From the NCBI GenBank assembly GCA_037783545.1, contig JBBELK010001480.1:1-64000 (forward strand): a stretch of 64,000 nucleotides of DNA, given 5' to 3'. The DNA comes from Henricia sp. BOLD:AAB3569 (lineage: Eukaryota > Echinodermata > Asteroidea > Spinulosida > Echinasteridae). The translations under genes and the position numbers were made by a program. The notes beneath the pieces are model-generated. The model was not told where the DNA came from. It saw nothing but the letters and a program-made list of their open reading frames with translations, and did not search any database. The stretch's first letter is position 1; each line of letters begins with the position of its first letter. Shown in pieces: positions 48,201 through 60,200 of this stretch.

Positions 48201-51200
48201 GTAATGTTTGTGAAATACTGATAAATATAAAATCTACCTTAAACACCCTCCTCCCAGATATGCTCTAAAATGCATCAGAGAGCTTTAAAAGTTTTTTAAA
48301 AAAACACGCCGTCGCTTCACAGGTTGTTCAAATAAAATTATTTTTCCTGCTTTTTTACAAAACTCCATTCTCATGCCTGCTATAACACTTCTGTTTGCAC
48401 CATGACACTTCCGTGGTGTGCACGCATGTTTGCATGAACTGGCTGCCCACTGTGCCTCGAGTTGACCGGCTGCTACCGCATACCTACCAACTAGTCCGAT
48501 TTTATTGTATTTGTTCCTATTTTTAAGTGTTAAAAGTGTTGAAAATCGGAACAATCAGAACGGTCGACTTGACACCGCATGCACACAGCATGAAAACGGG
48601 TGCAGTACTAAGTCAACTTGAACGTTGTACCAACATGACCGTTGCAAGTTTCACTAGTCTGATTTTTTTACTCGGCAATGTTGGCAGGTATGCTACCGCT
48701 AACATGTTTTTGGCCGGTCCGTCAACGATATTTTTTTTAAAAATTTGGTAGATAAAATGTTGACATTGCACGGCTGGTGTTTCCAAAGCTAAAGTACTTC
48801 GCTCTTCACGCCACCGCCCCCTCCCCAAAAGCCCTGTCCCCAAAGCCCCGTCCCTTCCATGTTATGCTCCACTTGCATGCCTGCTTAAAAGTCAACCGAA
48901 CATTATCAATACAAACTCCAAAATCGCTTGTTATTTTGTGCTAGCATCAACTGCGCAGAAGACCCCATTTGACAACGATTGATACGTGCAGTTGCAATTA
49001 AAGTAGGAAATTCCTTATTAGACTTCGTTTGCAGGAAATATATCGGGGAACCACCGCTTGCCAAAATCAGCTCCGATGGCATTGATATATCCCTATTTGT
49101 CGCTCACAACCTCCAACTTAAAGTTCAAAATTCCCCCCAGTATGTCGGACGACTGCCTCCGAGTGGTACCCAAATTTCTGACTTCATAAAGATGAGATCT
49201 AACCTTTGCATGTCACGTCCTCATTTTAGTCCAATTTCCGGCTCCGTGTTATTGCTTCATTTTGTGGGACTGTAGAGCATGCTTGGTGTTTAGGGGTTTT
49301 CCCACAAAAATGTGAGCCAAAGTTTTGATGCATTTGTAAAAATGGCTTTTTCAAGTTATAATTTTGTTTAAATGAAATTTCTGTGCAATCTCCAATTTGG
49401 TATGTAAGCAGAAATGTTGGTGTAATTACTGCACTGCTTTATGGAACAGATCAATTAGTTTGCAAAACATCAATGTTTTTTAACGATTTCCTTGAAAATA
49501 TACGGATCGAGAGCGCACAATTTCAGAATGGTAATGAGAAAAATATGACAAATACGGTATAAAAATCTCAACATCCGTGGGAAAAATGGGGGTGCTCAAA
49601 AATGTGATCTGGACACGCTCCTTTAAAAAAAATTCAGAAACAGACAAGCCTTACAGTGTAAGGAAAAACACCAAGGCATCTTTCCCTACGGCGCGCCGCT
49701 CACAGTAAGGTTTCCCTGTCCACTCATTCATTAAACACCGTGTTTACACTCGTAACGGCAAAGGTAGATACAGACCCGGCATTTTTTATTGCGACCACAA
49801 AATTGAACAGTTGCCATGTTTACACTACACCTCGATTCGGCTCACTTTCAGAAACCGCAAAAGTCACCACTAGTTGTGACCGCAGCGCATGCGCGTCTGA
49901 TTCACCCTTTTCAATTCGGCTTTTGCGTTCGGCACTTGGCGCCTACCCGGCTTCAACTCGCCTTTTTGGAAATTGCACAGTTTGATTCTGCAAAGGCGAA
50001 TCGAGTGTAAACGGGCCTAAAATCTGTAGGTCACTGCCAATCCTGTATTAACTGGCCTATAATATAAACAAGAAACTGGAAAAGTGCAAGTTCCATCACG
50101 GCCTCTTGGTTGGACAAGCAAAATCGTGGCTATATTTTCCCAGGACAGATAGTTTGACCTTATTTGGTATCAGGCAGGTTAAAAGGGGATACTAGTGGGA
50201 AGGGAAAATTAAATAGGAAAATCTTATTATAGCCTAATAATCCTTTCTATTAGTAAGATATCCTGTACTGACTGGGAGACTTGTCCATATTTATCTTTTA
50301 ATTTATATTAATTATTATATTATTAATGACTTTCCCAAACTGTCTGTAAACTGCACAAAAAATGTCAACAATTTCTTAAACCATATGACCATCTGGCGAG
50401 GCTCGCTTTGCCCATGGTAACTAAAGACTATGCCATACCGACGTACATTGTTCAAAAACATTTTTGCATTTATTTCGAGTAGTTCCAATGTCAACTTAAT
50501 TAAAATGAAAATTTTCAAATTTTGATAAAATTTTGATGTACCACAATTATTTAGAATGGCATTACAATCTTTTTTTTTTCATGAATTACGGTACACTTCC
50601 ATCAAGGGTGCTTAAAGAACCTGTGTTTAAACTCAAACAATTTGAATATGTGAAGCATTACAAGACCTCAAGGTCTCTGAAATGTGATAAAGGTCTATAT
50701 ATTGAAGATGGTACATGTAATCTGAAAATTCTCATTTTTGTTTGTTTTTTTTCCCCAGTCAACTTGTACAAGTGCGAAGTGAAACGGCCAACATGCGGAG
50801 ACTGTCTGGCGAGTTTGGCCAAGTACCAATGTGGGTGGTGTTCCACCGGCAGCTCGGCGACGGATGACTGCAGCTTGCGGGAAGGGTGTGGCAAGGATTG
50901 GCTGAGGGGTGACGCTCTGTGCCCCGATGCTATGATTACTGAGGTGAGTTATCCCAATTAACCCTTTCCTCTAGATAGCAGTCTGAAAAAAGTGAGCTGC
51001 TGTGGTGAACGCATTCGAACATCAGTCCTAAAAGATTGTGGTTTGGGGCCTGGGCCAGTAAGTGGGTTGTTTCAGTCTCTTAAATAAAATAAAAAGCATC
51101 CCCCTGAGATAAATTCATTCACACAAAAATTCACAAAAAAAAAAAAGACCTTGTGCTCAACAAGTGCAAAGAACAAGAAATATTACCCACTGAAAAGCGG

Positions 51201-54200
51201 ATACGAACTTCACAAAGAATGGCAATTTTAGCGATGCGTCGCACTATGGGCGCCGCAATTTTGTCAGAATACTGGGCAAAGTATAACGTTTTTGCCTAGA
51301 AGTCCTTTGTGCATTCCTATGGCAATACATGAAAAAATTGTCCTCAAAAACGTCATTCTTTGCCCATTATTAGGACAAAATGGCAGCGCCCCTTTCTGCG
51401 AGACAGCGCTGCAATTGCCATTCTTTTTTAAGTTTGTGTCCGCTTTTCAGTTGGTAATATTTCTTGTTCTTTGCAGTACAATATTGTATGAGTTGTACTT
51501 GTTGAGCACAAGGTATCTTGTTTATTGGGTATAATTCCCCTTTAATGCACTTATTTATTTCATTTTTAAATTTTTTCTCTATTATAATCACAACATGCAT
51601 TTCACGTTTTTTGGAAAGAAATATGATTGTTTTAAAAAAATCATAATCAAATAAAATTGCGCCCTCTCCTTTTGTTCCGACATACTTCTAACAGGCTAAT
51701 GAGAGGGTTGGTAGCTCTGTAATGTCTACTGTTTTGTTTTAGTTCTTCCCAAGGAGTGGTTACACAAAGGGTGGTACCAACCTAACGATCCATGGCACGA
51801 ACCTTGGTCAGAAGGTGGAGGACATACGAAGCATCACTGTGGCTGGTGTTGAATGTGTTGTGGAAACAGGCTACAAAGTGGCCAAACAGTGAGTACAACT
51901 CGGTATATATAATGAAAGTCGAAAGAAACTTATCAAGATATTTTTTTTTTTCAGCAGAAAGGTCAAATTGGGCAGTTGGGCATGTTGACTTAAAAAACCT
52001 AAAACCAATAATATTAATAACCAAAAAAACCAATAATAATGGCCCCAAAAACGATATTCTGTCTCAGGTCAGCGCGTTCGTCGATTTCAAGCATGCGCGT
52101 CAATCCTTGTTTCACCTGCGGTAGCTAAAACAGCGCCCTCTATTGCGCATCGCCTCATATTTACTAGACTGATCGCCAATCCTGTAGACTACGAAGGAAA
52201 TGGGAACAAGTCTATGTATTTTCCCGGGCAGCTCGACCTCGTACTCAGGGCAATAGATTCGGATGATGCTGATATTGAATGATAACGAAGTGAGTATGAG
52301 GTTGTTAAATCAGCTGCAACAATGGCGGCCAGTTCTCACGCGACACAACAAGGAATTGCAATTGTGAATTAGAGTGTGTCTGAGCTGAGCTGAATACTGA
52401 AATATGCCACTTATTTCCATGTCCATTGTTTGTGGAGGGAAAACCCTCAGAACATTCAGTGTTGTGACGGCTCTGCAAGTTACTGTGTACGAATCTGGAG
52501 TGGAAAACAGTGCGTCGCCGCATCAATTCCGGAACTTCGGTCTGACCAAAGACAGAATACTTTTTTTTGGCCTAACCCAAAAAGGTTTAGCCTTTGCCAA
52601 GTGTAACTATGACATGCACTATATTTCATAATCTTCTTCAGGGCTCTTGTGTAAAATACATTGATGCCATGTGCATTGCTTTTTTCACGAGGACATTTAA
52701 TTCTTTGAACATTTTTTTCTTCTTTTGCTTTAAATTCTAAACGGAAGGCTTTTGAAGCTCACATAGTTGAGCACCTTTGCCAAAGAATAGTTCCGCTTAA
52801 CGGATGTCTGAAGGAAGACACGGTGCCAGGAAAGTTTCAGGAAATTAACTGGTGTCCGTTGGTTTGGCAAAGAAGTTTAACAGCAAACTCCCCTGTCAAA
52901 CACATTAAAGGGCAATGACACTATTTGCACAAGAATTATTGTCCAAAAGTAGGAACATTATACACTACTCGCAATTAGTGCGGTGTACGCAGATACAGGT
53001 ATTTTATTGAGGGTGTGCATTTCGCTTGAATGATTTTGTATATGATTAGACAATTGTATCTGCATGTAATTGATTTAGCTTGCGTCGGGAGAGAATGAAT
53101 GTTAATTAAAGCCCGCCGCACACCTTTGCGATTTACCGGCCCATCGGACACCGGACCATCGGATCCGGAAAAATCAAACAAGTTTGATTTGCTCCGGTCT
53201 ATAGCGTACGGTCAAACCGGCCCGAATTGTTTCAGCGCACACCTTTCCGGTAAGTGATCCGATGATCCGATTATCCGGTAAATCGCAAAGGTGTGCGGCG
53301 GGCTTAAGGTTTGTTTTGCCCTTATCCGACGTAATTATTAGCACTGTATACTCAGTGCTTTCCGGAGACACTATGAAAAACTTCATAGTGTGCACGACCT
53401 CTTGCAAACAAGGCAGACGTCTTAACCACTCGACCACCGAGCTAGCCAGGGGGGTGGGGGCAATTAATTAGTAATTGATTTAGCTTGCATGACAGACACA
53501 CTTTGTCACAGGAATTGATTGCTTTCCGGTGACGTCACCCCTTCCATCCACCATTTTGGTGGGCATTTTTCATGACCCACGTGGCTCGAGTAATAACCTG
53601 CAAAAGAGCAGGAAAAGAGCATTGGTTGCACTTACCTCTGTTGCTTAACCTTGCTTTATGTTGTTGCGCCATATCTGTTGTATCGAGAAAGATAAAAAAC
53701 GCATTTCTTCAGGCTGAAAATCGCGATCAACTAAAAGCACTTTCGTTTTTACAAGCCGAGTGCATGCTGAACAATTTAAACGTTTCGCAACGACCGCGTG
53801 CGGCATCTTCGAATGAAAATACGCTGGTGAGTATTTTTTACGCGTGTTCATGTGCGTCTATTGGCGCGCGCGTGTACGCGCGTGACTGTTGCCCACCACA
53901 CATTCCCGGATGTTCTACGTCATCGAAAGCAATCAATAGGTGAAAACAGTCATTTAGGAAAAAATTCAAAAATTGACAACATACCAATATCCCTAACTCA
54001 TTGTGAGTAGTGTAGGTTGTAGGAATTAACAAGTTTTAGTTGTTGTCACAAGTGATTTTGTTTTCTGTTTAAAACGTTATTCTTACAATTGGAAAATGTT
54101 TTATAACAGCTTTCCTAAAACAACTAACTTATGCCCTCAGTTTCACGATTACATAGGTTGTATCCAAATAATACATTGCAGGTAATACTGGGCCGTTCAA

Positions 54201-57200
54201 AATATTTAAATATTTGAATATATTCAATTGCTGTACTCTGGATGCCATGAAAAACAACTTGGCTCCACCGGGGATCGAACCACGGACCTGCTGCTTAAAC
54301 ATGCAGAAGCCCTACCAATTGAGCTATGAAGCCAACTGGTGGTCTTGAAACACCACGGTTTGAATTCTGATGGAGCGAAGTTATTCTTCACTGCATCCAG
54401 TTTTCCTAAACTCATGGACATTTGTCCACATTTCTATCAAATTAATTCACCCTGTGTTATTATTCACACACAAAATCACCTATTTCACTATGAACAACTA
54501 ACAATGGAAATTGGCCACAATCCATTGTCATTAAAGGCAGTATACATCATTGGTAATCTCAAAAATCAGAAATGTTCACAGATTTACACCTAACTTACAC
54601 AATATAAGCATGATGACCGTAGGAAACTTCCCCTGAAATGGTTTTGTCTGAAGTGCTATAGTCTTTGAGAAATGAGTAAAACAATCAGTTTTCGTCTCAT
54701 GAGACGAAAATTCAATTCGCCCCAAAACCATTTCGCCCAAGTGGAATTTCGCCCCAAACCACTGCGCCCGAGTGCCATTTCGCCCCAAATTACTTCGTCC
54801 AAACACTACATCGCCTAAATGCCACTTCGCCCCAAAACCACTTCGTGCACAGGCCAGTTCAGGGCGAAATGGTTCAGGGCGAAGTGGTTTTGGGGCGAAA
54901 TGACTGCAAACCCTTTTTTGACTGTTTTCTCAAAAGTTAGACGAAGTACGGAGCTGGTTTTTGCTCAAGTTGGTTTTAATCATGCATATCTTCAATCACA
55001 CAGGGGGATAAAACTATTTGTAACGGTTTACCAATCATGTATACTATCTTTAACAATGGTGTGTGCCAAATTTCAATTGTTAGTTGCTCATAGTGTTTGT
55101 ACTTAAATCAAGTTTTATAATTGTTTTTTTTTTTTTTTAACTGAAACAGCAGTTCTTAAACATTGGCTTTTTTAGAATCATAAATGATGGCTAACTTTAT
55201 TCACCCAATCTCTTTGCAGAGTTTCCTGTACTACGCAGAACAGTATTGAGATGAGAAAGGGCCAAATTGAGATTGTAATCGGCAGCGGTGCCAATTCCAC
55301 CAACACCGTTACTGCCATATCTCAGGACACCTTCAACTATGTTGTAAGTGCAATATAACACTGTGTTTACACTCGAATCGGCAAAGGTGGATACAGATCC
55401 AGCATTTTTATTGCGACCACAAAACTGAACATTTGCCGCGTTTACACTACACCCCAAATCGCTTCAACTCGCTTCAGAAACCGCAAAAGTCACCACTAAA
55501 TGTAACTGCAGCGCATGCGTGAGCTGTTAGGTGTTGCTGCACTAGTGCCAGATTAGTCAATTAAATCTACTACACTGCGGGCACCGCCCCAAGGACACTC
55601 AAATTGCCGAATCTGTATTCGGGTAGCGTTTACACTACAAGCGACCTTGACGATTGCGGGGTTCAACCCTACCCCAAAGGTGACTTGAAAAAGGCGAATC
55701 AGACTCGGGTCTGATCCGCCTTTTTCAATTCACCTTTTTGCGTTTACACTTAGTGCCTACCCGGCTTCAACTCCCCTTTTTGGAAATTGCGGAGTTCGAT
55801 TCGGCAAAGGCGAATCGAGTGTAAACGGGGTGTAAAGCTCACATAATGCAAAAATCTCTGGTAATACCACACTTCTGATCTGTTACAGTAGGCTGCCCTC
55901 TTGTGGCGAAATTCATCCACCACCATTTAATAATCCACCAAAAATACTCTTTAGTATTATCAAAAAGTTCAATTCAGAAGTGGAGTTAGTTCATTTAGCT
56001 TTAAGATTTTCTGAAGTATCGACGCAGCTATCTATGAGGCTGAAATTTCTGCAGGCTAAAGCAGTGTTTTAACATCATCTCGGAAAAATGTTCTTGCATG
56101 CGGTGCCATAGGTTTCCACAGGAACTGATTTTCTTCTTGTGCACGACCTATCGTGACGCGCAAAGCATTTTGAGCTGCGGTCAAATTTCAAATTTGTTAA
56201 ACTTTGACCCACGTTGCGCTAACCTTGCCAACATGCAGCCAATGCGGTATCAGAGAAGCTCTGATTCCCCGGAGTGAAATCTTCTATTTTTGAAAAGATC
56301 GGTGACTTGGAGCTCATACAATGCGGTAAGCGCAGAGTACAAGTGTGGTTTTTCCGCGATAATGTTTTCCGCTTTTTTTCCTTTAGATATGTTATGCCCT
56401 TATTTATTACAGGAATCCTTAAAAAGTTTCATCTTGCAAATGAAAATTGGGCCTTTAAGAACACTGCTAAACGGACGCAACAACTGCCTGCCTATTTATT
56501 CCTGTGTGGAGAGAGGCATTTTGTAGTTTTATTTTATAGGAACTTTGTATTGGGGTCTTTCCATATACACTCGACCAAAAAAGTTCTGTCACCAGTAAGA
56601 CATTTATAGATATTTATTATTAAATTGGATTTAATGTAGGAAAATAATATATCAAATTTTAGCTGAACATATCCCTCAAAGGAATAGAGCTCAAGAGAGA
56701 TCATGATGGCAAGCTTCACTGAACACATGCTTCACTGAACAGGAATGCAACAAAGGAGTGTGAGGTCAGAATGAAAAACACCAAAGATCAATGCAACTTG
56801 TGATTTGGGCAATTTGTGTGTAGACAATTATGACATTTTTAAGTCAGTTTGGATTTATCAATGTCTTGTCAAAAACATCCAAATCAAAATGGTTAAATTG
56901 TCCAATCTGAGTCGTGCCATTGCATTAGGTATGATGGAAGCAAAATACTGAACTGTAACTCCCCTTGCTTGAGTGCAATAAGGTTGACATCGTTGTTTTT
57001 TGGTGTTTTTCATTCTGACCCCACACTCCTTTGTTGCATTCCTGTTCCGTTAAGCTCTATTCCTTTGAGTGATATGTTCAGCTAAAATTTGATATATTAT
57101 TTTCCTACATTAAATCCAATTTCATAATAAATATCTACAAATGTCTTACTGGTGACAGAACTTTTTTGGTCGAGTGTAGTTAGAGGTCCATTTGTGTGTA

Positions 57201-60200
57201 CCCTGTTACATCTGACATCTTGATGTTTAAATGCCTTCTATCTCAAAGAGCGAGTACAAAATGGTTTGAAGACCCACTGGCTATCTTTCTGTAATGTTTT
57301 CTTCATTGTTCAGATACCAGAGCTGGCGTCAGTAAGCCCAGCTTTGGGCCCAATGTCAGGGGGAACTGAAATAGTGATTTCTGGTAGCTACCTGGACGCT
57401 GGTAAAGAAGTCATCATTGTAGTTGGAGGCGAGGATTGCAAACTCATCAGGTTAGTTGCCGTTGCAGTTTTTACTTGTGTTGGGAGGTTGTATGGTTTCC
57501 ATAAAAAGAAAATTTAAAAGGAACTTGTCTAGATTTTTCCAGAAAATGGATTTCGTTCTAATCTAACAATCATAAAATTACCTACCCATAATACTCTCCA
57601 ATGGATGAAAACGGGAAATTTGCAATCTGTATTTTGGATGTGAAAGCAAAAAAGATTTATATAACCAGTTTGCAAAATATCTGTGGATATTTTTACGATA
57701 TCCTTTAAAATGTATGGATTGAAAGCGCGAAATTTCAGAATGAGAAAAATTTGACAAATGATATGGTATCAAAATCTCAACACCCGTGAACAAAATGGGG
57801 GTTTAAAAAAGCAGCTTATACAGCGACTGGTGCAGTCGGCCTTCCCACAAGAGGTAGTCGTACACATTACTGACTGATAAAATGTTACATCTATCAGCTT
57901 CCTAGATTTTTTCGGTCAGAGGATAATTTGCGTTTCGTTGTTTTAAAAAAAGGATTGCAGGATTTACTGGTGGTTTTTAATTAATTTTTTTTAGGGGTCA
58001 CGTCAATGAACTGTTTTTTATAGAATGGAATGGTTACTAAATCCCAACTTTTAAGCATATAATATGTAATTATGAAATTGACCCTTAGTTGAAAGTAATA
58101 TTCCATTTGTCTCTTTCTTAATTTCTCAAGAAACGACCGAACCTTCGACCGCTTGGTGTGCAGAACGCCACCAGCTCCCATGGGGGAAGCCTCTATAGCT
58201 GCTCAGTACGACAGCCAAGGATTGACAACGAATCTCATGTTCAAGTATAAGAAAGATCCTGTCATCATGGGGCTAAGCCGGTACAAAAGCATTGTGAGGT
58301 AAGTACAGGGGAAATATCACATCATTCTTTGGGTAACAAATTGAAATACCCTACAGGTATACAGCATTCAGGGTTAAAGGTACACACCGGCCTACTGTTT
58401 AAGTAATTTAGTGATACAGCATCCTTGACAATAATTTTTTGAAGGTCCTTGTGAAAAAAGATCGTCAAAATGTCATGTAATTAACCACAAAAGCTTAAAA
58501 TAAAAAAAAACTGTCAATAGTCGAGTTATACGCTTTACCAGCCGTTCACTATTGCGCGGGACTCACGACTTTGTCAGAAACGATTCGCTCTTCACTTGGC
58601 AACTTTTTGCTTTGGATATCTCATTTTCTGCTGAAGATTTCACTGAACAGCCTTTCCCGTTTTCCGTAGAGGAGCTGACATTCATGGTTTGTCTTCACAA
58701 ACGTACAATTGTAGTTCAACGGCACTGTACCGGTTTTGGGCGGGCAACGTGTGTGTGCCGTGGGGCTAAATGTCACATTGTCCGGCAGACTGTCCATGGT
58801 GGAACTCGCTTCAGTTCCTCGGACTTTGTGTCAAAATGATATGTTCGATTTTTCAGTGTTATGTTTAACTTTGTTTCATAACCTGAATAAATAGACTCTT
58901 TTGTCAAATACTCATAAATATTTTGAAACAAATTAGAGCTGAATTTGATGCAGTACTGCAGTAATAAACTTCAGGTATAAACTGTGTATCACACAGCCAT
59001 ACTGCTGGAAATAAAACTAACTCCAAGGACACGTGATTTATCGGAACCAGAATCTAATTCTGATAAATCATGTGACCTCGTTTTTTTGAAAAATGCTAAA
59101 AAGCGGCCAAATTTGGTGGTTTCTTTTCAGGTTCTCTTCAGTCTATATCGGAAAGACTTTCAGAATCATGTATGGGTCTATTTCGAGCCCAAAATAGCCC
59201 AACAAAGCCGGTTTGTCCCTTTAAAAAAAATAACTTTAACAAATACTACTCGACTTGAACCGACTTGACCAACATGCCTGACTCGGCCTGACTCGACATG
59301 ACTGGCGGGGGGCAGTTTGATTTGACTTGACTTGGGACTCGAGCAGAGGGAGACTCGTTACAACCCTGCATACATGCTTTCATTTTTCATGGTCCCCACA
59401 TTCTTTGGTGTATTTGCAGTGGTGGTTTGGATGTCAGAGTTGAAGGAACCAACCTCAACGTCATACAGAATCCTAAGCTTCAGTTCAACATCAGTGGAAA
59501 CAAACTCATATCGGTAGGTTTCATCTCATTCATAAAATTCAATCCAAATCACCTTCCCTGAACATGACTGTTGAAGACTTTATTGATCACGTTCAAATGA
59601 CGTCATTTCCTACAAATTGCCACGTGCGTCGTGATTTTGTTGTGACGCGCATCGGTTGCGCCGTATTTCGAGCAACACGCACGGGTGTTTGAAACATGTT
59701 CCAGTGTGTGCGTGCGCGTACTTGTGGCGTTTAATACGCAGTGGCATGTTTTCCTACGAAGATGGCATCTGTGAACGTGATAAATTATCTTTACTAACAA
59801 ATCCAACAGGATTGTGGGTCTGTCAGCCCAACCTACATGATCTGCCCCACGCCCAACTTCAGCCCCTACCACCACCCCTACGCCACCCTGGAGGTCCCCC
59901 GGACTTCCTACGGCTTCATCCTGGATGGGGTCAAGAACTTCACCTCCCTGGGGCCGCTGGAAGCCTTCCAGACGTTTGAGGTCGTTACAGATCCGGTGTT
60001 TTACCCGTTTGATGGACCCAATAACATTAAGCAGTTACAGTATGATCAGACGAACATTCTCGAGATAAAGGTATAAAATAATATTACATCTTTTAGTCAC
60101 AAAAAAAAAGCGTAATTCCATTTTTTGTTTGCACGGAAAAATGCTAAATATACTGACATGTATAAGTTCATGTACATTGACAGGACTACATATTGTGTAG

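Larger units (their letters stand above)
38846..50758. other. Intron between plexin exons g and h (11.9 kb, the largest)
   Basis: Starts GTGAGT, ends TTCCCCAG. Contains GTTTACACT MITEs (39226-39564, 49736-50017), TIR elements (40481-41014, 41280-41870), an inverted tRNA-like SINE (42355-42425), a long fold-back element (43152-44282), a GGGTTAA element (44668-46106), two short MITEs (46489-46629, 46658-46777) and a TGTCCAG MITE (49290-49627). I see nothing recognisable in 39700-40470, 41880-42350, 42430-43150, 46780-48470, 48730-49280 and 50020-50750. Confidence 0.75.

Noticed and set aside
48979..49275. 98-codon open frame in the largest intron
   Set aside because: No domain or splice support was seen and the length is within chance expectation.
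53572..53943. 123-codon open frame with a Cys-rich end (DCCPPHIPGCS), considered as a zinc-finger/THAP remnant
   Set aside because: The cysteine stretch is at the wrong end for a THAP domain and runs into the element's inverted terminus; the other copy (10837-11155) is broken.
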